Shown piece by piece: positions 16,233 through 24,211 of a stretch of 64,000 nucleotides of DNA. The stretch's first letter is position 1. The number at the start of each line of letters is the position of its first letter. Made by a program: the position numbers and the translations under genes. Origin of the DNA: Gammaproteobacteria bacterium (GTDB taxonomy: Bacteria; Pseudomonadota; Gammaproteobacteria; Pseudomonadales; Pseudohongiellaceae); NCBI GenBank assembly GCA_002731775.1, contig PCCP01000121.1, positions 48,848 to 112,847 on the forward strand, given 5' to 3'. A model generated the notes under the pieces. It was not told where the DNA came from, did no database searches, and saw only the letters and a program-made list of their open reading frames with translations.

Positions 16233-18854
16233 CTACCGTCGGTAGAGAAACTCACTGAGGTTGAAGACCACGTGGGTCAGATCTTCCAGCGAACCGAATT
16301 CAACCAGTTCGCGGCCTATAGCCGATTCCGCCGCAGTGGGAGACCGGGTTAGCGCGGTGCGATAGACCAGATCTACCTGCCTGCCGACGTCGTAGGGCAC
16401 CTGCTCCTCAACCCGTCTGGCAAATAGCTGCGCCTGACCCAGGATAAAGGGATTGTTGAGCAGTGTTAAGGCCTGGGGCGCCACCGTCGACGTATTGCGG
16501 TAGGCGAGGGTTATGTTCTGGTCTGGCATGTCGAAGGTCTCGAAGAACGGATAACTTAGTGTCCGCCGTCGATACACGTAGAGGCTTCGGCGCCACACGT
16601 CCGGACCATCGATCTGGTTGTCCCAGCGCCCGTAGGCCTGGGCTGTATCCAGAATCTCCTGGGGTATGTAGGGGAATATGGGCTTGCCACCGACGGCTAG
16701 ATCGATGCCGCCACTGGTGGCCATAATCACGTCACGCACGGCTTCCGCTTCCAGTCGCTGGGGACGATAATGCCACATTAAATGATTCTCTAAATCGTTG
16801 GCCAGATTGACTTCGCTGTCATAGGCCGAAGTCATCTTATAAGCGGAGGAAGTCATGATCAACCGGTGCAACTGCTTGGTGCTCCAGGCCTGATCCTGAA
16901 ACTCCACCGCCAGCCAGTCCAGCAATTCCGGATGGGTGGGCAGATCGCCAACCCGGCCAAAATTGTCGAGAGAGGCGACGATGCCGCGACCGAAATGATG
17001 GTGCCAGACCCGGTTTACCCATACTCTCGCCGTCAATGGGTTTTGATCTGAAGACAGCCACTGTGCCAGGGCCAGACGACGACCCGAGGTGCGCCCATTG
17101 GGACGGGGAATCTCGGTAAGCGGATCGCCGTAAGTCGCCACAGTAAGAAATGCCGGTGTCATCTCGGGACCCAGACTGAAGGGATCCCCGCGGATGAGAA
17201 AATTGGCTGGCGGCACTTCGTACCTGCCAGGGCCCTCGTGCAAAAAGCTGCCGGGTTTATCAGGCTGAATTCGACACTCAGGGCAACCGAGTACGTTGTC
17301 CCCAGCCCGGTCCGGCGTATAGCGGTAGTCACCATCGGTGACCAATTCGATCATTACTGGCTGCGGCGGACGTTCAACTTCGATGCCCGAAATCTGTGCT
17401 AGCAGAACCTCGCGGCGCGTCTTCTCCAACTCCGGCATGGCTGCGTCGAGCTGGGCGCGGGGAACGCCGATGGTGAGCACTTGAGCGGCCAGTAGTTTTT
17501 GCCCGTCCGTTCTTTCATCCTCGGGAGTAAGCACCGCATCCAACACATCCTTGGGGAAGTCTTGCCTGATGCGCTCAACTTTCAACTCATTGAGATAGGG
17601 CTGTTCTATCTCCCGAATTCGCTCACGCACCGCCGACACGCGTTCATCTAGCTGCGCGGTTTTAGCTAGGTAGGCCTGCGCCTGATCGTCCGGCAGCATG
17701 GGGTAGTCGGTTTCAACATAACCGAACAGAGAGCTGGTTAGACCGTAGTAGTCCTTCTGCAGAATCGGGTCGAACTTGTGATCGTGGCAGCGGGCGCATT
17801 GAATCGTCATGCCGAGCACACCACGACCCAGAGTGGCCAGTACATCGTCCAGGTAATCCCAGCGTCGTTCTGGGTTATCCTTCTCACGAAAATTTACACG
17901 GGGACCAGCACGCAGGAAGCCGGTGGCTATGCGAGTCTCAAAAGTGGTCTCGTCCAGCTCATCACCGGCCACCTGCTCGACGATAAACCGATTGTAGGGC
18001 TTGTCAGAATTGAAGGCGTCCACCACGTAGTCGCGGTAACGCCAGGCATTGGCGCGGTCGACATCCTGCTCGTAACCGTCAGAATCCGCGTAGCGTGCAA
18101 CATCCAGCCAGTGACGTCCCCAGCGTTCCCCATAATGGGGGGAGGCTAGCAAGCGATCGATCAAGCGCTCCCAGGCACCGGGGTCGGTGTCAGCCAAATA
18201 CTGCTCGGTTTCCTGTACCGTCGGCGGCAGCCCGGTCAAATCCAGATAGGCGCGCCGTAGTAATGTAGTTTGATCGGCTTGAGGCGCTGGAGTGATGCCA
18301 CTGCTTTGCCGTTTCTCCTCGAGGAAGCGATCGATAGGATGATCGAAGCCAGCTATATCGGGGAGTGGGCTTTGCACCGGCAGCTTGAATGCCCAGTATT
18401 CCCTCGCCGAGTCGGGGACGTCTGTGACAAAGGAGGAATAGTCATCACCCGCTGCCACGGTAGTCGGCCCACTGTCCCAATGCGCTCCAGCGTTGATCCA
18501 GTTGCGTACCGCCTCGATCTCGTCTGCGGTCAGGGGCACTCCCAGGGGCATCAGAGGTCCCTCAATTCCTGTCAACTGCCGATAGATCCGACTTTCCTCG
18601 GCCCGCCCAGGAACGATCGCCGGGCCCCGCGAGCCGCCCTGCAAAGCGCCTTCACGGGTACTCAGGTTCAAACCGGAGCTCTGGATCTGGTCGCTGTGAC
18701 AGTTCCAGCAGGTTCGCTCCATGATCGGACGGATTTCGTGGGTGAAGACATCCGGACTCTGGGCTTGAACGCCAGGCGACTGCATACCGAGCACCGCGAC
18801 CGCGGCAGCCAGCATCACCCGGTTGGATCCTAACAGTGCTCGCAATGCTCGCAT
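16233..18854 (-). CDS. PSCyt1/DUF1549/DUF1553 c-type cytochrome protein
   Basis: 873 residues from the ATG at 18852-18854, which follows a perfect GGAGGTGA; an upstream extension of 41 codons lacks support. A signal peptide (about 1-32) leads to a planctomycete cytochrome C1 domain with one haem motif C-W-N-C-H (about residue 52) and the typical NWINAGAHWDSGP. DUF1549 follows (LRRAYLDLTGLPPT, then ASPHYGERWGRHWLDVARYAD), then a linker with a coiled-coil-like part (about 410-470), and C-terminal DUF1553 (LTARVWVNRVWHHHFGRGIV, ..PQRLEAEAVRD). It lies just upstream of its DUF1501 partner. The pair is thought to act in periplasmic degradation but has no proven biochemistry. Confidence 0.93.
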   Translation of the reverse strand: MRALRALLGSNRVMLAAAVAVLGMQSPGVQAQSPDVFTHEIRPIMERTCWNCHSDQIQSSGLNLSTREGALQGGSRGPAIVPGRAEESRIYRQLTGIEGPLMPLGVPLTADEIEAVRNWINAGAHWDSGPTTVAAGDDYSSFVTDVPDSAREYWAFKLPVQSPLPDIAGFDHPIDRFLEEKRQSSGITPAPQADQTTLLRRAYLDLTGLPPTVQETEQYLADTDPGAWERLIDRLLASPHYGERWGRHWLDVARYADSDGYEQDVDRANAWRYRDYVVDAFNSDKPYNRFIVEQVAGDELDETTFETRIATGFLRAGPRVNFREKDNPERRWDYLDDVLATLGRGVLGMTIQCARCHDHKFDPILQKDYYGLTSSLFGYVETDYPMLPDDQAQAYLAKTAQLDERVSAVRERIREIEQPYLNELKVERIRQDFPKDVLDAVLTPEDERTDGQKLLAAQVLTIGVPRAQLDAAMPELEKTRREVLLAQISGIEVERPPQPVMIELVTDGDYRYTPDRAGDNVLGCPECRIQPDKPGSFLHEGPGRYEVPPANFLIRGDPFSLGPEMTPAFLTVATYGDPLTEIPRPNGRTSGRRLALAQWLSSDQNPLTARVWVNRVWHHHFGRGIVASLDNFGRVGDLPTHPELLDWLAVEFQDQAWSTKQLHRLIMTSSAYKMTSAYDSEVNLANDLENHLMWHYRPQRLEAEAVRDVIMATSGGIDLAVGGKPIFPYIPQEILDTAQAYGRWDNQIDGPDVWRRSLYVYRRRTLSYPFFETFDMPDQNITLAYRNTSTVAPQALTLLNNPFILGQAQLFARRVEEQVPYDVGRQVDLVYRTALTRSPTAAESAIGRELVEFGSLEDLTHVVFNLSEFLYRR

Positions 18855-19163
18855 TGTCACCTCCGCGATCCCCTGCAGGGGGAGCCAAGTGGGGTTTTTA
18901 TTATTTGGTAGACGATACGCGATTCTGGGCTGGTTTGGCAAGGAAGAAAACGGCACCACCATTGGTAGTCCCCCCATTAATAATGGCCTTTATTTTCTGG
19001 GGGGGATCAGCTAACCGACTAAGAGCTATCTGCAAATCATAACGTTTACAGTCCCGGGTGAGAGTCGCCTTATCTCGACTGATAATTAATCAAGTAGAGC
19101 TAATAGGAATTCATAGGGAATGAGGGATTAAGCTAATCCCCCTCCGTCCCTATCCCTGGCTAG
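18855..19163. other. Intergenic region with REP-like hairpin
   Basis: No gene is seen in these 309 bases between two minus-strand genes. A two-part hairpin at 19113-19153 has outer arms ATAGGGA/TCCCTAT and inner arms GGGATTA/TAATCCC, and lies just after the stop of the PQQ gene, so it may be a terminator. Around 18968-19012, a C6 run and a G7 run could pair across a 30-base gap. The promoter of the DUF1553 gene should lie here. Confidence 0.5.
19113..19153. repeat. REP-like hairpin, second family
   Basis: Outer 7-bp and inner 7-bp stems with an AGC loop; the sequence TAATCCCCCTCCGTCCC resembles the right arm of the hairpin at 14347-14376. Placed 10 bases after the stop of the PQQ gene. Confidence 0.5.
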
Positions 19164-21320
19164 TTAGGGCAGCCTGAATGCCGCCAGACCTCCGGGCTGA
19201 TCCGTTCGAGAGCTGCCGGTCTGCACCACGATGTACTGCCTGTCGTTGTGCATATAAGTCATCATCCCGTACTGGCCGGGCGCCGAGAGTGGAACGCTCG
19301 CCAGAATCTCGCCGGTATTCTTGTCGCGAGCATTGAGGGTCAAGGGCGCGTCGGGGATATTTTGGATGCCACCTTCGCTGTACGCCCGGGTCTGCACCAG
19401 GATATCCCCCATTACCATCTGGATCGAGAAGCCGACGCCTCCCGAATCCGGAATATCGACTCCCTGCAACAGCGGATGCTCGGTGATTCTCTCCAGGGTC
19501 GGACCAACCGGCACGGACCAGGCGTGACGACCCGTATGCATATTGTATCCAGTTAGCTCGTTATCCATCGGCTTGAACACTCGCAGTCCGTCAATAGTTG
19601 GGAGGCCACCCCCACCACCACCTGGTAACCAGGCTACCACCGTGACGCCGGTGGTAGGTGTGCTGTTTGGGGTCACGCCACCTTCGCCGGGTGTCGCGTA
19701 GTTGGGGTTGTCCCGGTCGCGCCCGTTGGTGGGACTCATGTAGCCGGGAGCGAAGCAGTTGCGGTGGTGGGAAACGTACATCATGCCGGTGTCGGGGTCG
19801 GCAACCGGTGGATGGGAAATGACATTGCCACCGCCGAGGCAGCCGATGTTGTTCGCGTAATCATTCTCATGATTAAAGGGCAGGGCCGGCACGTAAAGCC
19901 CACCGACATTGTAGCTGTTCAATATTACCATCGCCTGTTCTTTCAAGGCTGGCGTGTAGTCGATGACATATTCTTCCGTCAGGCCGTCGGTGACGATGCC
20001 ATCTACCGGTTCTGGCAGGGTCGGGAACGGTTGGGTAGTGGCGGTGTAATTGCCGGGCACCTGGGTCTGGAACACCGGGCGCTCCTCGATAGGCCAAATG
20101 GGCTCACCGGTCTCCCGATTGAAGGCGAAGACGAGGCCTTGCTTGGTGTTCTGGATCACCGCTGGTATGCGTTGGCCGTTCACAGTGAGATCCATCAACA
20201 TGGGTGGGGTGGGCAGGTCGTAATTCCACTGATCGCTATGGTGGATCTGGAAATGCCAGCGACGCTCGCCGGTTTGCACGTCCAGCGCCAGCAGACTGCC
20301 GCCGAAGAGGTTGTGGCCGGGTCGATGACCGGCGTAAGACTGCACGGTTGAGGCATTCGTCACCATGTACACCAGGCCCAGTTCCGGGTCGGCGGAGGCG
20401 GGTGCCCAGGTTGAAATGTCCCCCGAGAAGCGCCAGGCATCATTTTCCCATGTCTCGTTGCCCACTTCGCCCGGCCGCGGGATGGAGTGAAACTTCCACA
20501 TGAACTCGCCGGTTTCGGCACTGAATCCCATGATGTCGCCGGGTACATTCTCGATTCGAGTCTGACCATAACTGGGTTGATGACCCACCAATACCACCAC
20601 CACTCCGTTGACTACTATGGGCGGCGCCGATGCGGTCACCATGCCTATTTCTCTCGGGATGCCGTAATTTGGATCATAGCTGCCCCCGGCTATCAGGTAG
20701 TCCTGCCACGGCCCCCAGTCTTCAACCAGGTGCGGTATCAGATCGACAACGCCGCTATCACCAAAACCCTCTAGCGGCACCGCCGCTCCCCAGTTCTCCA
20801 ACGGTTGGCCAGTCTTGGCATCCAGTGCCCAGAGGAAGAAACCCGGGGTAGTGATGTAGATTACGCCGCGGCTATTCACCTCGGCATAGGCAACGCCTTT
20901 GCCGTAGGCCTGCCTGGGTGAGCGTGAGTGACGGATCGTCGGCGTCTCGCGAAAGGTCCAGAGATTTTCTCCCGTAGCAGGATCCATGGCTATCACCTGC
21001 CGGCGTGGGGTGGCTACTGAATAAAGCATGCCGTCGACATAGATTGGGGTAGCGCGGGAAAAGTAGTCCAGATTCGGGCCGAAGTTGTCGCTACGCCAGG
21101 CCCACACCTCCTCCAGTTCCCCGAAGTTACTGGCGTTGATCTGATCCAAGGGCGAGTAGCGAGTATGGCCAGCATCTCCGCCCAGGTAGCGCCACTCACC
21201 GTTCTCGGTGCCAGGCAGGCGTTGAGCATGAGTGGCTGCCGCCGTCATCATCATGACCAAGGCGACAAGATTAAGTATGAGAGTCTGTACTCGGAAATTT
21301 CGGCGCTGAACTTTCATCAT
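19164..21320 (-). CDS. PQQ-dependent dehydrogenase (quinoprotein glucose dehydrogenase-like)
   Basis: 718 residues. A signal peptide ends near THAQRLPG. The body opens with GEWRYLGGDAGHTRYSPLDQ, the standard start of the soluble domain of quinoprotein glucose/alcohol dehydrogenases. Blade W-motifs occur throughout (GENLWTFRET, GEFMWKFHSI, GERRWHFQIH). The active-site stretch is HHSDQWNYDLPTPP, with the catalytic Asp in the HxxxWxYDxP pattern. A Gly/Pro-rich loop (LPGGGGGGLPTIDG) interrupts about residue 555. No membrane anchor and no haem are present, so it is a free periplasmic enzyme needing an external acceptor. Residue-level substrate prediction is not possible. Either of the first two Met codons could start it. 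Confidence 0.88.
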   Translation of the reverse strand: MMKVQRRNFRVQTLILNLVALVMMMTAAATHAQRLPGTENGEWRYLGGDAGHTRYSPLDQINASNFGELEEVWAWRSDNFGPNLDYFSRATPIYVDGMLYSVATPRRQVIAMDPATGENLWTFRETPTIRHSRSPRQAYGKGVAYAEVNSRGVIYITTPGFFLWALDAKTGQPLENWGAAVPLEGFGDSGVVDLIPHLVEDWGPWQDYLIAGGSYDPNYGIPREIGMVTASAPPIVVNGVVVVLVGHQPSYGQTRIENVPGDIMGFSAETGEFMWKFHSIPRPGEVGNETWENDAWRFSGDISTWAPASADPELGLVYMVTNASTVQSYAGHRPGHNLFGGSLLALDVQTGERRWHFQIHHSDQWNYDLPTPPMLMDLTVNGQRIPAVIQNTKQGLVFAFNRETGEPIWPIEERPVFQTQVPGNYTATTQPFPTLPEPVDGIVTDGLTEEYVIDYTPALKEQAMVILNSYNVGGLYVPALPFNHENDYANNIGCLGGGNVISHPPVADPDTGMMYVSHHRNCFAPGYMSPTNGRDRDNPNYATPGEGGVTPNSTPTTGVTVVAWLPGGGGGGLPTIDGLRVFKPMDNELTGYNMHTGRHAWSVPVGPTLERITEHPLLQGVDIPDSGGVGFSIQMVMGDILVQTRAYSEGGIQNIPDAPLTLNARDKNTGEILASVPLSAPGQYGMMTYMHNDRQYIVVQTGSSRTDQPGGLAAFRLP

Positions 21321-21622
21321 CCATATTCCTCTACGGGGTGAACTGACATGGGTCCCAGGTCATTGGGCTGCAACGACGTCTTTGGGTTTTTATGGTTTTA
21401 TGAATAGCGAGAATAAGAGTTAATGCCCTTTAAGTCCATCTTAGAGGACCACAGAATATTTGCCTGCCACGGCAGAATAGACTTCACAGGAATTAGCCCT
21501 TATTCTTGGCGTGCACACTGTTCGGAGAAGCAAGCATGAAAATTCTAAGAATCTCTCTTCAGGCTGTTGCACGACTTTTCCCGGGCTGGACCCAGCCTTC
21601 ATGACTACAAAGGTAAAATGCC
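21321..21622. other. Divergent intergenic region
   Basis: No gene is seen. This 302-base gap separates the minus-strand PQQ gene from the plus-strand cupin and should hold both promoters. A short inverted repeat (TGCCTGCCACGGCA, about 21462-21475) is visible but not convincing as an operator. Confidence 0.4.
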
Positions 21623-22222
21623 ATGAACAAGAAAATTTTCCCCCTGCTCCTGTTACTGCCAGTCGTATTCCTGTTGGGCCGACTCTCGGCGCAGGAAGAC
21701 GTGCAACCGTCCTGCCTTATGTGTGCAGCGGAATATTTGTCGCTGGAAGAGATCAGTAAATATATGCAAGTCGGTAGAGACAAGGGCATAACCGACCAGC
21801 AGCTGCGCTCGATCGATGTGGGCAGGGCCAAGGTGCAAATTGCCGTGGCCCATCGAGGTCAGATCGAACAGCGCATCGGGCGCGTTGCCGAGCATGACCT
21901 GGTCACGGAAGTCTATTACGTTCTCAGCGGTTCCGGGGATATCATGACCAGTCCGGAGCTGATCGATTCCGTCAGGCGAGCGGATGACAATCGTGCTGTA
22001 ATGACCCTGAACGGGCCCGGCCACAATGCAGCAGATGTGCGTAACGGTGTTAGTCATCAATTAAAAGCAGGGGATGTGTTTATTATTCCTGCAGGCACCG
22101 GCCATGAATTCACCCGCATCCCCGATCATATCACCTACCTGATGATTCGAGTGGACCCGGACAAGGTGGTACCGCTGATGAATGCCGATGAATCGGCAAA
22201 ATATTTAGATGAACAACTTTAA
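21623..22222 (+). CDS. Secreted cupin-domain protein
   Basis: 199 residues. A signal peptide (1-23, ending RLSAQE) is followed by a short segment with a CLMC pair and a cupin barrel. The first cupin motif is degenerate (EHDLVTEVYYVLSGSGDIMT) and the second is clear (LKAGDVFIIPAGTGHEFTRI), with His and Glu residues that can bind a metal. Proteins of this type are found beside PQQ-linked sugar dehydrogenases in marine bacteria. It precedes the sorbosone-dehydrogenase-like lipoprotein by 41 bases and is likely co-transcribed with it. Whether it is an isomerase, dioxygenase or sugar-binding protein cannot be said. Confidence 0.8.
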   Translation: MNKKIFPLLLLLPVVFLLGRLSAQEDVQPSCLMCAAEYLSLEEISKYMQVGRDKGITDQQLRSIDVGRAKVQIAVAHRGQIEQRIGRVAEHDLVTEVYYVLSGSGDIMTSPELIDSVRRADDNRAVMTLNGPGHNAADVRNGVSHQLKAGDVFIIPAGTGHEFTRIPDHITYLMIRVDPDKVVPLMNADESAKYLDEQL

Positions 22223-22263
22223 TAGACAGGGTTAAAGGATAAAGAGTCACGGAGAAAGGGATC

Positions 22264-23352
22264 ATGAAAAATTTAGCACTGCCAATCATTGCCGTTTTTG
22301 CGGGCGGATGTATTGCCCAGGAAGTAGACCTTGACAGTCTGGTATTGGCAGACGGTTTTTCCATCGCCGTCTACGCCGAACTGGATGGTCCGCGCCAGAT
22401 GGCGCTGGGCGCCGACGGCGTGGTTTACGTGGGCAGCCAGCGCGGCAAGGTGGCTGCCGTTATCGACCAGGACCATGATGGAGTCGCCGACAGCGTGGTG
22501 ACTGTGGCAGAAGGCCTGAACCGACCCAACGGCGTGGCCTATGATGACGGTGATCTTTATATCGGAGAGATTCATCGTATCAGCAAGGTCTCCGACATAG
22601 ATGCCAGGCGAAGCGGTGTGTCGCCGACTGAAACCGTCAATGATTCACTGCCCGAAGACAGGCATCACGGCATGAAGTTTCTTCAGATCGGGCCGGACGG
22701 TAAACTTTATCTGCCAGTCGGCGCACCATGTAACGTATGCGAGGTAACAGAGCAATATGCCGCCATTTATAGGATGAATCTCGATGGCAGTGAGCTGACA
22801 AAAATCGCCGATGGTGTGCGCAACACCGTCGGTTTCGACTGGCACCCCCAAACCGGTGAGTTCTGGTTTACCGACAATGGCAGAGACATGCTGGGCGATG
22901 ACGTCCCTGCTTGCGAGATCAACCGCATCAGCAGCGTCGGTCAGCACTTTGGTTTTCCCTATATACATCAGGGCGATCTGCCCGACCCGGTCTTCGGTGC
23001 CGGCAAAAGCGCCGACGACTACACGCCTCCGGTACTCAAGTTGGGCGCGCACGTGGCACCACTGGGCTTGGTGTTCTACCGCGGCGAGATGTTTCCCGAT
23101 CAATACAGCAACACCATTCTTTGGGCAGAACACGGTTCCTGGAATCGTAGTGAGAAGAGTGGCTACAAGGTGATGATGGGCAGGATCGGCGCCGACAACC
23201 GCAGCATTACCGAGACCAGCGCCTTCGTCGAGGGCTGGCTCCAGGGCCAGAACAATTGGGGTCGTCCCGCAGATGTTCTCAACATGCCCGACGGCTCCGT
23301 GCTTATATCCGATGATATGGCGGGAGTCATCTACCGAGTTACTTACAATTAG
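22264..23352 (+). CDS. PQQ-dependent sugar dehydrogenase, sorbosone dehydrogenase-like lipoprotein
   Basis: 362 residues. The N-terminus has a lipobox (VFAGGC, Cys about 17), so it is probably a membrane-anchored lipoprotein. The six-bladed propeller of the soluble glucose/sorbosone dehydrogenase family is evident: a start like LVLADGFSIAVYAELDGPRQM, then RPNGVAYDDGDLYIGEIHRI, the catalytic His region DRHHGMKFLQIGPDGKLYLP, the conserved RNTVGFDWHPQTGEFWFTDN, and a C-terminal RPADVLNMPDGSVLISDD. A Cys pair (APCNVCE, about 158-161) may form a disulfide. These enzymes oxidise aldoses or sorbosone in the periplasm using PQQ; the exact substrate is open. Confidence 0.88.
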   Translation: MKNLALPIIAVFAGGCIAQEVDLDSLVLADGFSIAVYAELDGPRQMALGADGVVYVGSQRGKVAAVIDQDHDGVADSVVTVAEGLNRPNGVAYDDGDLYIGEIHRISKVSDIDARRSGVSPTETVNDSLPEDRHHGMKFLQIGPDGKLYLPVGAPCNVCEVTEQYAAIYRMNLDGSELTKIADGVRNTVGFDWHPQTGEFWFTDNGRDMLGDDVPACEINRISSVGQHFGFPYIHQGDLPDPVFGAGKSADDYTPPVLKLGAHVAPLGLVFYRGEMFPDQYSNTILWAEHGSWNRSEKSGYKVMMGRIGADNRSITETSAFVEGWLQGQNNWGRPADVLNMPDGSVLISDDMAGVIYRVTYN

Positions 23353-23397
23353 TCAAAAGTACACTTTTCCACCAGGTATTCGTCGATTGGTAAATTA

Positions 23398-24165
23398 CTA
23401 AAAGCTGAACGTTAGTCCCAGGGTGGCCCCCCAATCGGCCGCCGCCCGACTAGTGCCGCGGCGTATGCCCAGGTCCAGGATCAGATCCGGCAGGGATGAT
23501 GGTTCCCAGACTACGCCGAGCAGCACTGAGTTTTCAGCCCCTTCACTTCTCAAGCTCTCTCCGTTGAACTCGGTCACCAGTCTCAGTCCTTCGCTCACAG
23601 GATATTCCAGGATCACGCCCCACAGCCCGAAGGCTGTGCCGTCGATCCGGTCTACACCAGCACCGAGATTCAGGTGCCAGGTAACACTGTCGAGGCTGCC
23701 ACTAAGAATGCCTATTGCCTCGAATCCGGTCTGGTGTTCCCCTTCGATCGCCGACGGCAAGAGTAATCCCCCCTCCACTGCAAAGCTCACTCCTTGTCTA
23801 TCTTGCAGTACGCCCTGTTTCAGCACCATCTTCAGAAACAGTCCTGGATCGACGAACTGGCTGTTGCCGTCCAGGTCGTGTTCCAGGTCAAATTCCGCTA
23901 TCAACTCCAGGGTATCCGTCAGACCATAATTAAATACCAGTTGCGGTGTGACATAGGCGTTCTCGTCCTCGGCGCGCTTCCAGTTAAAGTAGCCCAACTC
24001 GATTTCCAGTTCCCCGGCAGCGGCCACATCGGCATCGGTGGAGACGAAGGGCCGGTATGCCAGGGCCGGCACAGGCAGGAGCAGCAGAGCACAAAACAGC
24101 AACCGCCGAAGCGGCCACAGGGCCATGCTCATCACGATGTTGCAGGCTCGGATCAGATATTCCAT
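23398..24165 (-). CDS. Outer-membrane beta-barrel protein, paired with octaheme cytochrome
   Basis: 255 residues. A signal peptide (cleavage near PALAYRP) precedes a chain of alternating polar/apolar strands (GELEIELGYFNWKR, TPQLVFNYGLTDTLELIAEF, WHLNLGAGVDRIDGTAF, LRLVTEFNGESL, GATLGLTFSF) and a terminal phenylalanine, the sign of a BAM-assembled barrel. Size predicts about 12 strands. No plug, TonB box or enzyme motif is seen. The start is supported by AGGAA eight bases upstream. It lies 46 bases after the multiheme cytochrome on the same strand, so the two probably form a unit. It may only be a transporter-like barrel of the phenol-degradation type. Confidence 0.75.
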   Translation of the reverse strand: MEYLIRACNIVMSMALWPLRRLLFCALLLLPVPALAYRPFVSTDADVAAAGELEIELGYFNWKRAEDENAYVTPQLVFNYGLTDTLELIAEFDLEHDLDGNSQFVDPGLFLKMVLKQGVLQDRQGVSFAVEGGLLLPSAIEGEHQTGFEAIGILSGSLDSVTWHLNLGAGVDRIDGTAFGLWGVILEYPVSEGLRLVTEFNGESLRSEGAENSVLLGVVWEPSSLPDLILDLGIRRGTSRAAADWGATLGLTFSF

Positions 24166-24211
24166 GTGGCTAATTCCTGGCTTGGCCCAGCCAATGTAGG
24201 ATTCGATGCTC

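Noticed and set aside
18968..19012. C-run and G-run that might pair as a long hairpin
   Set aside because: Only homopolymer arms with a long spacer; too unspecific to call a terminator.
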